Shown in pieces: positions 50,136-57,789 of a stretch of 64,000 nt of DNA. The DNA is from Sunxiuqinia sp965230765 (GTDB taxonomy: Bacteria; Bacteroidota; Bacteroidia; Bacteroidales; Prolixibacteraceae), in contig CBDDLR010000001.1 of NCBI GenBank assembly GCA_965230765.1, positions 1,426,001-1,490,000 on the forward strand, read 5' to 3'. The position numbers and the translations under genes are program-made. Position 1 is the stretch's first letter. Each line of letters opens with the position of its first letter. Under the pieces are notes generated by a model. That model saw only the letters and a program-made list of their open reading frames with translations, made no database searches and had not been told where the DNA came from.

Positions 50136-51142
50136 TTTATTATTTGATTAATATAGTCTTTGGTAGATTTTTTCCAATTGTACATTTCCATGATATTTTC
50201 TATGTCAATAGCCGTATTTTGAGAATAATTACAGATTTCGTCCAGGGACTTTTTCAATTGATAATAATTACGATAAATATAAGGGTAGTGTTTTAGTTGC
50301 TCAATTCCTTCAATTGCATGATGGGTAGCAATCATTGGAATATTCATAATTATCCCTTCTAACGTTTTGTTTTTCATTCCTGCACCATATTCAACAAAGT
50401 TCATGAAGATGTCACATTCATGAATTTCTGAAAAAGATTCAAATTCACCACGTAGAAATACATCTTTATATTTTTGAGACTCTGATTTTATCATGTTACA
50501 ATTTTTACCAAACAAATGCATTTCTGCTTTTGGGAAATGCTCCTTTATTTTCCCCCAATATTTCTTCAGAAAAAAACTTAAAGAATCAGCATTTGGTGGA
50601 TAAAGAAAATTGCCCCAGTAACACAGCTTTATGCTAGGTGTATTAAAAGGAGGTGTTGTCTTTTTTTCGATATCATGAATTCCATTAGAAATTTTAAATA
50701 ATTTTTTTTCAAATAAGTATTTAAAAGAAAAGTCGGAGCAAGATACGAATCCAACTTTCCGGAATAGTAAAAGAATGAGAAATTCATTTATTGAAAAAAG
50801 AAAATAGAGGATTGTGGATTTAAACATGCTCCTGGATAATAATTGATTAGACTTGTAAAGGAATGTTGTTTTAGATTTATAGTATCTTGCCATTGAATCC
50901 TGAAGAAAAACAACAGGTCTCTTTTTTATATGCTTAATTAGTTTAATAATATTAGTTCCTGGAATGTCAATAACAATATTTCTTGGTTCTTTAAGAGATA
51001 TGTTAGAAGGACTAATTTTTACATTATCAGCGTATTGCAATATCTTTATTAATCTATAATCATGTCCATTAGTGATACTCAATTTATTTGCATCTTTGTT
51101 TGTTAGAATTGTTACTTTATGTTGATTTTTTTGAATAACCAT
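50132..51142 (-). CDS. GT-B-type glycosyltransferase (GT4-like), AT-rich
   Basis: A 336-residue protein with weak but readable GT4 features: IKLCYWGNFLYPPNADSLSF, AEMHLFGKNCNMI, and YGAGMKNKTLEGIIMNIPMI near the C-terminus. The N-terminal half is divergent. It overlaps the polymerase gene upstream by 31 bases if the ATG at 51142 is used. Sugar specificity is unknown, and base composition is again very AT-rich. Confidence 0.72.
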   Translation of the reverse strand: MVIQKNQHKVTILTNKDANKLSITNGHDYRLIKILQYADNVKISPSNISLKEPRNIVIDIPGTNIIKLIKHIKKRPVVFLQDSMARYYKSKTTFLYKSNQLLSRSMFKSTILYFLFSINEFLILLLFRKVGFVSCSDFSFKYLFEKKLFKISNGIHDIEKKTTPPFNTPSIKLCYWGNFLYPPNADSLSFFLKKYWGKIKEHFPKAEMHLFGKNCNMIKSESQKYKDVFLRGEFESFSEIHECDIFMNFVEYGAGMKNKTLEGIIMNIPMIATHHAIEGIEQLKHYPYIYRNYYQLKKSLDEICNYSQNTAIDIENIMEMYNWKKSTKDYINQIIK

Positions 51143-52359
51143 AATTGTGCTAAACTAAGGTAGATTGAACTTCTAAATAATAAATAGAAAATAGTGTTTA
51201 TCCTTTCCGGATTAACGGCAACTTGAAAAATAAATATTAAAAGAATTAAGAATCCATAAGGTACTTTATTTATAATAATCTGGTATCCTAATCCCAAGAC
51301 AAAATACAGACCAAATACAATAATAAGAGAAATATAAACAGAATTTGTAACCCAATATGCTTCTGTGATTAAAGGAAGAGCATAGCCTCCCATATCAATT
51401 TTGCCAACAGCCATTTCAAACAAATATTGCTCAATGGTTAAATCATTGAAGTAATTGTAATGAGAAAAGTCTAATAAAAATTTTGGAATAACATTGTTAA
51501 AAAGTGAAAAAAAAGTTATGTTGATCTCTTGAAATGTTGTTATTGTGTGTATTTCTTGATCATGCAAAATCCAATATAAACTTTGGAGGTTGTTTAACCG
51601 AGATAAGATTAAAGATTTGAAACCTTTGATGAATAATATAAAATTATCATATTCAAAATATTTAAAGTTATCGTCGGAGAACTTAATAATTGAGATGAAC
51701 AAAAATGGGATAATTATTAGTAAACCCCAAAGTAGTATTTTTAATACAGAGAATTTCTTCTTACTGAGTAGAATGAATAAAATAAAAATTGGTAATTGAG
51801 CAAGAAGTAATGTTCCTCTACTTTCAAGTAATATGGATTCAATAAGCAGATATATAAAATATATAATACAATAAATCCAAACTTCAATTTTATTAAATTG
51901 ATTCTTTTCTCTTGAGAGTAATATGAGATTTAGAATTAATAGCAGAGGTAAGATACTTGTAATTTTTAGTATACCTGCTATAAAATAGCTTTCGCTATGA
52001 AAATACCCCGTGATATTAATTGCAATCGAGAAAACGTATAATATACGAAATCGGGCTTTGCTCAGGTCGTTAAAATATTCATGTTCTGAATTAAATATAT
52101 ATTTATTTTTTAAACCGATTCTAAAGCCCAAATACATGATAGAATAATATAAAACCCATATTAACATCGATCTTATTAGTATATCATAAATTATGTACTG
52201 AGGACGAAATCTCTGAACTGGATTTGATGCAATAAATCCGTAGTTCAAGAAGTCGTCTACTCCCAATGATTGCAGTAATCCTTGAAGAAGCCCTGTTGTA
52301 ATTGCACCAATTAAGAAATAGAAAGATAGATTCTTTGGATCCAATGTTCTGTTTGTCAT
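51112..52359 (-). CDS. Oligosaccharide repeat-unit polymerase (Wzy-like)
   Basis: A 415-residue inner-membrane protein from the ATG at 52359 with about ten or eleven hydrophobic helices and a large outer loop around residues 250-320 (LNNLQSLYWILHDQEIHTIT). This topology, the poor sequence conservation and the position among glycosyltransferases beside a flippase fit the Wzy polymerase, which joins repeat units in the periplasm. The alternative start at 52401 overlaps the upstream gene by 35 bases. Assignment is by topology and context. Confidence 0.72.
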   Translation of the reverse strand: MTNRTLDPKNLSFYFLIGAITTGLLQGLLQSLGVDDFLNYGFIASNPVQRFRPQYIIYDILIRSMLIWVLYYSIMYLGFRIGLKNKYIFNSEHEYFNDLSKARFRILYVFSIAINITGYFHSESYFIAGILKITSILPLLLILNLILLSREKNQFNKIEVWIYCIIYFIYLLIESILLESRGTLLLAQLPIFILFILLSKKKFSVLKILLWGLLIIIPFLFISIIKFSDDNFKYFEYDNFILFIKGFKSLILSRLNNLQSLYWILHDQEIHTITTFQEINITFFSLFNNVIPKFLLDFSHYNYFNDLTIEQYLFEMAVGKIDMGGYALPLITEAYWVTNSVYISLIIVFGLYFVLGLGYQIIINKVPYGFLILLIFIFQVAVNPERINTIFYLLFRSSIYLSLAQLWLFKKINIK

Positions 52360-52366
52360 TTTATTA

Positions 52367-53443
52367 TCATAATGTCTTAAGTTTGTCGAATTTGACTTCA
52401 TTATACTGGGGGGATTCTATAACTATACTTTTCTGCAAGTACAAATTCATTAGTACTTTTGCATAAAATTTAATCTCACCGGGCTTGTTATAGATAACAT
52501 ATTTACCTTTTGGCAAGTCAGGAGCTATTGAATTTGTAGTAGATACTATTATGCAATTAGAAAGATAAGCTTCAATAAGTGACCTTGGGCCACCGTCTTC
52601 ATATGTTAGGCAGCAAAACACTTGACACTTTGATAAGAGATTTTTAATCTCATTTTGTGTTCTATTTTGATAATGGAGAATATTTTTTGGTAGTTCATAT
52701 TTTTGTATTTCTGAAGGTAGTTTGCCAATTAGAATCAATTCCGCATCCTCTTTTTCAGATAATCCACTCATCTTCCATGCTTGAATTAAATCTATTATAC
52801 CTTTCCTTTTTTGGAGTCCAATGGAGATAAATCTATATATATCAGACACAGTCTTTTGTTGATTATGGTAAAAAATTTTGTCAACTCTTGTAGGCACTAA
52901 TAGAATCTTACTTGCATCAATATTATTTTCTATGTAACTTTTTCTTGAATACGAAGATTCAACAATGATAAAGTTCGTTGTTGAATATTCTTTTACAAGT
53001 CTCTTTTTGTAGAATAATCTACTATAAATTTTAGTGATAGTATTATTTTCTTCGGAAATTGGATAATGTTTTGTGAAATGACTGTTGCCGCAATACATGA
53101 AAGTAGTAGATTTGCAGATACTTGCAGTTGCAAGTGAGAATCTAGACATCCCAGAATAACCAAAGAAAATTTTTGGTCTGTAAATAAGAATATAAATTGA
53201 ACAAATTATATCAAAAATTGGAAAAAAAATATAATTACTATTTGTTAATTTTACTAATGAGTATCTTAATAATGGGAGCATACCCAATAGATTTATGACT
53301 ATTGATTTTATTTTCTTATCATGAATCTTTTTTTTACGAAGAGATGTAAAAAATTTAATTTTATGAGTCGGAGTTTCTAGAAAATCATCAACAATTTGAA
53401 AGGCAACCCAATTTAAAGAACAGCTTACTAGTACTTTAGTCAT
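52367..53443 (-). CDS. Family 4 glycosyltransferase
   Basis: A 358-residue GT-B enzyme. ISIGLQKRKGIIDLIQAWKM, LILIGKLP and VFCCLTYEDGGPRSLIEAYL (the carboxylate pair of the donor site) mark a GT4 C-terminal domain. The N-terminal half is divergent and rich in Ser, Ile and Phe. It lies between the Wzx and Wzy genes and probably adds one residue of the repeat unit. Confidence 0.8.
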   Translation of the reverse strand: MTKVLVSCSLNWVAFQIVDDFLETPTHKIKFFTSLRKKKIHDKKIKSIVINLLGMLPLLRYSLVKLTNSNYIFFPIFDIICSIYILIYRPKIFFGYSGMSRFSLATASICKSTTFMYCGNSHFTKHYPISEENNTITKIYSRLFYKKRLVKEYSTTNFIIVESSYSRKSYIENNIDASKILLVPTRVDKIFYHNQQKTVSDIYRFISIGLQKRKGIIDLIQAWKMSGLSEKEDAELILIGKLPSEIQKYELPKNILHYQNRTQNEIKNLLSKCQVFCCLTYEDGGPRSLIEAYLSNCIIVSTTNSIAPDLPKGKYVIYNKPGEIKFYAKVLMNLYLQKSIVIESPQYNEVKFDKLKTL

Positions 53444-53459
53444 TCCAATACTGATTATG

Positions 53460-54743
53460 TTAGTTTTTATAATTTGTATTTATATTCCAAATCCGGTATT
53501 TATACACAAAATAGAACATGCTCACTGCAACATAAATTTCTGTAATTAGGATTGAATATGATATACTTGTAATAGAAAATCCAATTGTAGACCATGATAA
53601 AAACTGAATGAATAAGTAGAAAAGACTTGATGAAATAATAATTCTACTAAAGGTCCTTTTGTGATCCCAAGGTATAAGTATTTGGACACCAAGAGTATTG
53701 CTGAGTACTATCATTGGGATTGTAAATGATAATATTATGAGAGCATTTTGAGAACGAAGCATTTCCACTCCTCCCAATAGAATTATAACATACTTCGAGA
53801 ATAATATGACAACGGAAATTAACAATAAATGAGATATGATAGAAAATCTAAGTGTTTTCTTTATAAGATTTAAATTTAATTCTTTGCTTATTTTTGGGAA
53901 AAGTGTTTGAGTAATGATATTTTGGGGAATTTTTAGTATTGAAACCACTTTTTCTGCCAGGTCATAATAAGCAACTTCAGACATTCCCAGAAAAGCTCCT
54001 GCTATTACCTTATTTGTTGAATGATATATTCTCAAGAAAATGTTTGATGAGAAGATTGCTAAAGAATCTTTAAAGTAGTGTAAGAGATGTTTTGGGCTTT
54101 GCCATTTTAGTTTTATTTTATGCTTATTGATTATGATAAATAACGAACAGAGACCACTTATTAGTGCTCCAACGCCATTAATTAATGGAATAAAGAGATA
54201 ATCATTTGGACTTTTTATTAGTATAAATATTAAGCCAAGAAAGGTTAATCTACTTAATAAAGTGAGATAAGTAATGTATCTCATTTGTTCTTTTCCCTGA
54301 AAATACCAAATTGGAAATATTACATCATAAAGGCAGACCCACATCGTAAGATAATAGAGTGTTTTAAATCCTTTAGCTTGGGGTAAGTATAATAGGATAA
54401 GCGTTAATAATAAAAAAGAAATTAGAAACAAGCATGTTTTAATTATTAAAACACTACTTACTATTTCACTAATTTTCTTATTGTTTTCTCGATGAATACT
54501 CACTTCTTTAGTTGCAGTAATATTAAATCCAAAACTAACCAAGTCTACGAAGTAACTAACTATTGCTAGGGCAAATACGACCATTCCATATGTTTCTTTT
54601 CCTAGTACTCGAATGAGATATGGATATGTAGCTAGAGGAACAAGCATGTTGAATACACGCAGAGCTGACAGATAAGAAAAATTCTGTATTAATATTTTAT
54701 GTCTTTTGGCTTTTTCTTTTAGGTTTTTTATGTGTTTATTCAA
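53460..54743 (-). CDS. Polysaccharide flippase (Wzx, MOP superfamily)
   Basis: A 427-residue membrane protein with about twelve helices. The first helix region NFSYLSALRVFNMLVPLATY and PYLIRVLGKETYGMVVFALA match the polysaccharide biosynthesis (RfbX/Wzx) family, which moves lipid-linked repeat units across the inner membrane. The only start before helix one is a TTG at 54743; no in-frame ATG lies upstream. An array of 8-bp repeats begins 29 bases before the start. Confidence 0.87.
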   Translation of the reverse strand: MNKHIKNLKEKAKRHKILIQNFSYLSALRVFNMLVPLATYPYLIRVLGKETYGMVVFALAIVSYFVDLVSFGFNITATKEVSIHRENNKKISEIVSSVLIIKTCLFLISFLLLTLILLYLPQAKGFKTLYYLTMWVCLYDVIFPIWYFQGKEQMRYITYLTLLSRLTFLGLIFILIKSPNDYLFIPLINGVGALISGLCSLFIIINKHKIKLKWQSPKHLLHYFKDSLAIFSSNIFLRIYHSTNKVIAGAFLGMSEVAYYDLAEKVVSILKIPQNIITQTLFPKISKELNLNLIKKTLRFSIISHLLLISVVILFSKYVIILLGGVEMLRSQNALIILSFTIPMIVLSNTLGVQILIPWDHKRTFSRIIISSSLFYLFIQFLSWSTIGFSITSISYSILITEIYVAVSMFYFVYKYRIWNINTNYKN

Positions 54744-54771
54744 AACGGGTTGTGGATTTTTCGTAATGTTC

Positions 54772-54803
54772 TCGTGAATTCGTGCGTTCGTGTTGTCGAG
54801 TCA
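54772..54803 (+). repeat. 8-bp TCGTGNNN repeat array, uxs-wzx junction
   Basis: Four consecutive 8-bp units: TCGTGAAT, TCGTGCGT, TCGTGTTG and the degenerate TCGAGTCA. It lies in the 71-base gap between the stop of the UDP-glucuronate decarboxylase gene and the start of wzx. The same unit forms arrays at three further junctions upstream. Confidence 0.65.
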
Positions 54804-54814
54804 ACTTGTAATTA

Positions 54815-55762
54815 TCAATCCTCATCCTTCAAACAACCCTCAAAATACTCGATTGTCTTTTTCAACCCCTCTTCCAGTTTTACTTCAGGATGCCAGTTGT
54901 TGAGTTTTTCTTTGGCAAGCGTGATGTCTGGTTTACGTTGTAAAGGGTCGTCCTGTGGTAGTGGAAGGTGAATGATTTTTGATTTAGAACCAGTTAGTTC
55001 AATGATTTTATTAGCCAGTTCCAACATGGTGAATTCTCCGGGGTTTCCAATATTTACCGGGCCAATAAAGGAATCATCGGTGTTCATCATGCGGATCATC
55101 CCTTCTACCAGATCATCTACATACTGGAAACTACGGGTTTGTTTGCCATCGCCATACATGGTAATGTCTTCGCCTTTCAAAGCCTGCACAATAAAGTTGG
55201 ATACCACACGTCCATCGTTGGCATTCATTCGTGGCCCATAGGTGTTAAAAATCCTCACAATTTTTATTCGGACATTGTTTTTCTGATGGTAGTTCATAAA
55301 CAATGATTCGGCACAACGTTTCCCTTCATCGTAACAGGAACGTGGCCCAATGGGATTTACATTTCCCCAATAGGATTCGGGCTGAGGATGAATATCCGGA
55401 TCGCCATACACTTCGCTGGTGGATGCCTGGAGTATTTTTGCCTTCACACGTTTTGCCAAACCCAGCATATTGATTGATCCCAGTACCGATGTTTTAATCG
55501 TTTTAATGGGATTGTATTGATAATGTACAGGCGAAGCAGGGCAAGCCAGGTTGTATATTTCATCCACTTCGGCAAAATAAGGGTGGGTAATATCGTGCCT
55601 GACCAACTCAAAATAAGGATTGGAAAGTAAATGAGCTACATTGGTTTTTGAACCAGTGAAATAATTATCGAGGCAAATAACTTCATTGCCTTCATTCAAT
55701 AATCGTTCGCAAAGGTGTGAACCAATGAACCCTGCACCTCCTGAGATAAGTATTCGTTTCAT
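54815..55762 (-). CDS. UDP-glucuronate decarboxylase (UDP-xylose synthase)
   Basis: A 315-residue extended SDR. Markers are ISGGAGFIGSHLCERLL, the UXS-specific NLACPASPVHYQYNPIKT, SEVYGDPDIHPQPESYWG, and GPRSCYDEGKRCAESL with the catalytic Tyr-Lys. The enzyme oxidises and decarboxylates UDP-glucuronate to UDP-xylose, so the polymer may contain xylose. A 47-bp copy of its 5' end lies 249 bases upstream. No UDP-glucose dehydrogenase gene is in the window. Confidence 0.93.
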   Translation of the reverse strand: MKRILISGGAGFIGSHLCERLLNEGNEVICLDNYFTGSKTNVAHLLSNPYFELVRHDITHPYFAEVDEIYNLACPASPVHYQYNPIKTIKTSVLGSINMLGLAKRVKAKILQASTSEVYGDPDIHPQPESYWGNVNPIGPRSCYDEGKRCAESLFMNYHQKNNVRIKIVRIFNTYGPRMNANDGRVVSNFIVQALKGEDITMYGDGKQTRSFQYVDDLVEGMIRMMNTDDSFIGPVNIGNPGEFTMLELANKIIELTGSKSKIIHLPLPQDDPLQRKPDITLAKEKLNNWHPEVKLEEGLKKTIEYFEGCLKDED

Positions 55763-55975
55763 GTTTATGTTGTTCTGTCGATTTTCTATTTAGTTAGTTT
55801 GACCCCCATCTCGTTCTTCCCCCCTATAGGGGGAAGATGTCAGCTTCCTAGATAACAGAAGGGGGTATATTACTAATCAATATTTGAGCTAGCCAATTAT
55901 AATTTTGTTTGTCTTTATCACTATATAGGATATATGTGTAGTAGAAATTATTCATTTGAATTTATTTCACAGGGT

Positions 55976-56022
55976 GAACCCTGCGCCTCCTGAGATAAGT
56001 ATTCGTTTCATATTTATGTTGT
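55976..56022 (-). pseudogene. Duplicated fragment of the uxs gene start
   Basis: This 47-bp stretch repeats 55727-55773 with two mismatches and the same spacing. It contains the start codon region and encodes MKRILISGGAGF before the frame diverges. It is thus the severed 5' end of an SDR sugar-nucleotide gene, either from uxs itself or from a close relative. The rest of the 340-base gap holds a short GC-rich palindrome (CTTCCCC..GGGGAAG near 55817-55836) and the array at 56052. Confidence 0.7.
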
Positions 56023-56051
56023 CGTTTGATTGTTATCAGTTTTCAGTTTAT

Positions 56052-56107
56052 TCGTATAGTCGTGTTCCCGTGATTTCGTTAAGTCGTGCATTAGTGTCTT
56101 CGTCACT
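56052..56107 (+). repeat. 8-bp TCGTGNNN repeat array, wzz-uxs junction
   Basis: Seven degenerate 8-bp units in register from 56052: TCGTATAG, TCGTGTTC, CCGTGATT, TCGTTAAG, TCGTGCAT, TAGTGTCT, TCGTCACT. The array runs into the stop codon of the Wzz-like gene at 56103. Confidence 0.55.
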
Positions 56108-57230
56108 CGTCATCTTCGTTCCATCGTTGTTTTACAGCCGAAAAGAATTCTTTACCGAAAACTACTCCTACACCAATAATAATTCCAAGGAATGTCCATA
56201 TAAACAGGATGAATGGACGGTTAGGCTTCGATTTTTGATTGGGAACCTGTACCGGTTGAATGACAGAAAATACGGGTGTTTCCTCTTTGACTTGAATTTT
56301 TGCTTGTTCCAGTTGTTTGGCCAATTCGGAATAAACCGAGTAAGCTAAATTGTACTCACTTTGCAGGCGTTCTTCTTCGGTTCGTGCCAAAGCAGATGAA
56401 ACATTTTTATTCTGATCGCGGAAACGAGCTAGTTTTTCTTGTGCTATTTCAAACTCCTGTTGCTTTTCACTATACCTTTTTTCTACAAAGTTAAGTTGAC
56501 TTTTTGCCTTTTCAATTTTGAAGTTTGTGATGTATTGCTGAAGTAATTCCTGCGCTTTTTGTGCAATCTGAGCAGATAATTCCGCTTCCTTTGAGTGTGC
56601 TGTTAGTGTCAAGTATCCTTCTTTGTCGTTGATCTCAAGAGATAGATTTTCCTGAAGCTTTTTTCGTATTTCTTCTTCTTCTTCAGAAAGAGAGATTAAG
56701 TTATCAGTTGTCAGTTGTTGGTTGTCAGTTTTTGGGCGAATACTTTTTAATATCAGACCAGGTAATCCTATCGTGTATTTTTTTATTGATGATACTACCC
56801 CCGGTTTTTCAATTTCTGTGTAATAGTGGAATAATGAAAAGGGTTTTTCAATGTTTTTTAGTTTATAGTTGGCGTTCATCAAATCCAATTGAAATGGAGC
56901 AGAACCCACAATTTGAGGATAAACCATGGGGGATAATGTTTCCATACCTTCCATGCTATTGAGATTAAAACCTGCCATCGCTGCTAATGACGAAAGCCCA
57001 CCGAGTTTGCCCGCATTGGGGTTTCCGGTTTGCGGAACCATGGTTGTTGAAGCACTGAACTCTTTTGGTGTGATTAATGCCACTACTAAACCAATCAGTA
57101 TGCCAATTACAGTGTATCTGACAATCGTTTTGCGACCATCCCACATGGTCTTAGCCAAAGCAATCAGATCAATTTCGTCGTTGTCGTTTGTCTTTGGATC
57201 ACTTGATTGAGATTTGTTATTTTCTTGCAT
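56103..57230 (-). CDS. Wzz-like chain-length determinant protein
   Basis: A 375-residue inner-membrane protein from the ATG at 57230; the longer frame from 57272 passes through a repeat array and is unlikely. It has two helices, one near the start (IVRYTVIGILIGLVVALITP) and one near the end (FILFIWTFLGIIIGVGVVF), enclosing a periplasmic domain with a long coiled coil (KAKSQLNFVEKRYSEKQQEF). The proline-rich segment before the second helix (VPNQKSKPNRP) is typical of Wzz. No cytoplasmic tyrosine-kinase domain is attached. Confidence 0.88.
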   Translation of the reverse strand: MQENNKSQSSDPKTNDNDEIDLIALAKTMWDGRKTIVRYTVIGILIGLVVALITPKEFSASTTMVPQTGNPNAGKLGGLSSLAAMAGFNLNSMEGMETLSPMVYPQIVGSAPFQLDLMNANYKLKNIEKPFSLFHYYTEIEKPGVVSSIKKYTIGLPGLILKSIRPKTDNQQLTTDNLISLSEEEEEIRKKLQENLSLEINDKEGYLTLTAHSKEAELSAQIAQKAQELLQQYITNFKIEKAKSQLNFVEKRYSEKQQEFEIAQEKLARFRDQNKNVSSALARTEEERLQSEYNLAYSVYSELAKQLEQAKIQVKEETPVFSVIQPVQVPNQKSKPNRPFILFIWTFLGIIIGVGVVFGKEFFSAVKQRWNEDDE

Positions 57231-57263
57231 GGTTGATTTTTTAAAACAATATATTTGTGACTT

Positions 57264-57327
57264 CACGAACATACGATTACACGATTACACGAACACACGA
57301 GTGCACGAACACACGAGTGCACGATCA
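57264..57327 (-). repeat. 8-bp TCGTGNNN repeat array (inverted), upstream of wzz
   Basis: Eight units in strict 8-bp register on the plus strand as CACGANNN (57264, 57272, 57280, 57288, 57296, 57304, 57312, 57320); the second begins TACGA. The variable triplets are ACA, TTA, TTA, ACA, GTG, ACA, GTG, TCA. On the minus strand this is the same unit NNNTCGTG found at the other junctions. It fills the gap between the four-helix-bundle stop and the wzz start. Confidence 0.8.
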
Positions 57328-57329
57328 TA

Positions 57330-57704
57330 CTAAATAGTCCATTTGTTTGTTTGGTTACTAATATTAATGAGCATAGCAATTATGTGCTCGAATTTATCAA
57401 ATAGTTCGGAGTGTGTTTCTTCGTCAATGTAACCAAAAGCATGAGCAAAATCTATCCAAACTTGGCTTTCAGCTGCTTCAGCTTCTACATCTGATAACTT
57501 TGATATAAAATGTTTTTCATAGCGTCTTTTCCTCCATGCTTCAGCAATGTTTGCACATACAGAGCGAGAGCTTCTTCTAATTTGATCAGTTAAAGAATAT
57601 TTCTCTTCTGTTGGGAACGATTTACTTATTTTATGGATCTTCAATGCCGTATTGAATGCAAGTTGATATACTTTGAGATCTTTATGTGATTTTATTTCTC
57701 CCAT
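57330..57704 (-). CDS. Four-helix-bundle protein (S23/Avd-like)
   Basis: A 124-residue helical protein. The core SLTDQIRRSSRSVCANIAEAW, preceded by KDLKVYQLAFNTALKIHKIS, is diagnostic for the four-helix-bundle family that includes S23 proteins from 23S rRNA intervening sequences and the Avd accessory protein of diversity-generating retroelements. No reverse transcriptase or rRNA gene is near. It sits between the Wza-like and Wzz-like genes and is bracketed by two 8-bp repeat arrays of opposite orientation, so it may have been inserted as a cassette. Function here is unknown. Confidence 0.88.
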   Translation of the reverse strand: MGEIKSHKDLKVYQLAFNTALKIHKISKSFPTEEKYSLTDQIRRSSRSVCANIAEAWRKRRYEKHFISKLSDVEAEAAESQVWIDFAHAFGYIDEETHSELFDKFEHIIAMLINISNQTNKWTI

Positions 57705-57729
57705 ACCTGTATTTGATTAGTCAATCAAT

Positions 57730-57785
57730 TCGTGCAGTCGTGTGTTCGTGTAATCGTGTAATCGTGTGTTCGTGCAGTCGTGCAG
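57730..57785 (+). repeat. 8-bp TCGTGNNN repeat array, wza-side junction
   Basis: Seven perfect-register units TCGTG followed by CAG, TGT, TAA, TAA, TGT, CAG, CAG, starting at 57730 and then every 8 bp. It ends four bases before the stop of the Wza-like gene. It is the cleanest of the four arrays and has opposite orientation to the one at 57264-57327. Confidence 0.8.
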
Positions 57786-57789
57786 TCTT

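Noticed and set aside
57330..57704. Diversity-generating retroelement (Avd)
   Set aside because: No reverse transcriptase and no template/variable repeat pair were found near the four-helix-bundle gene.
57264..57785. CRISPR-like array
   Set aside because: Units are 8 bp with three variable bases; no direct repeats of CRISPR length, no spacers and no cas genes.
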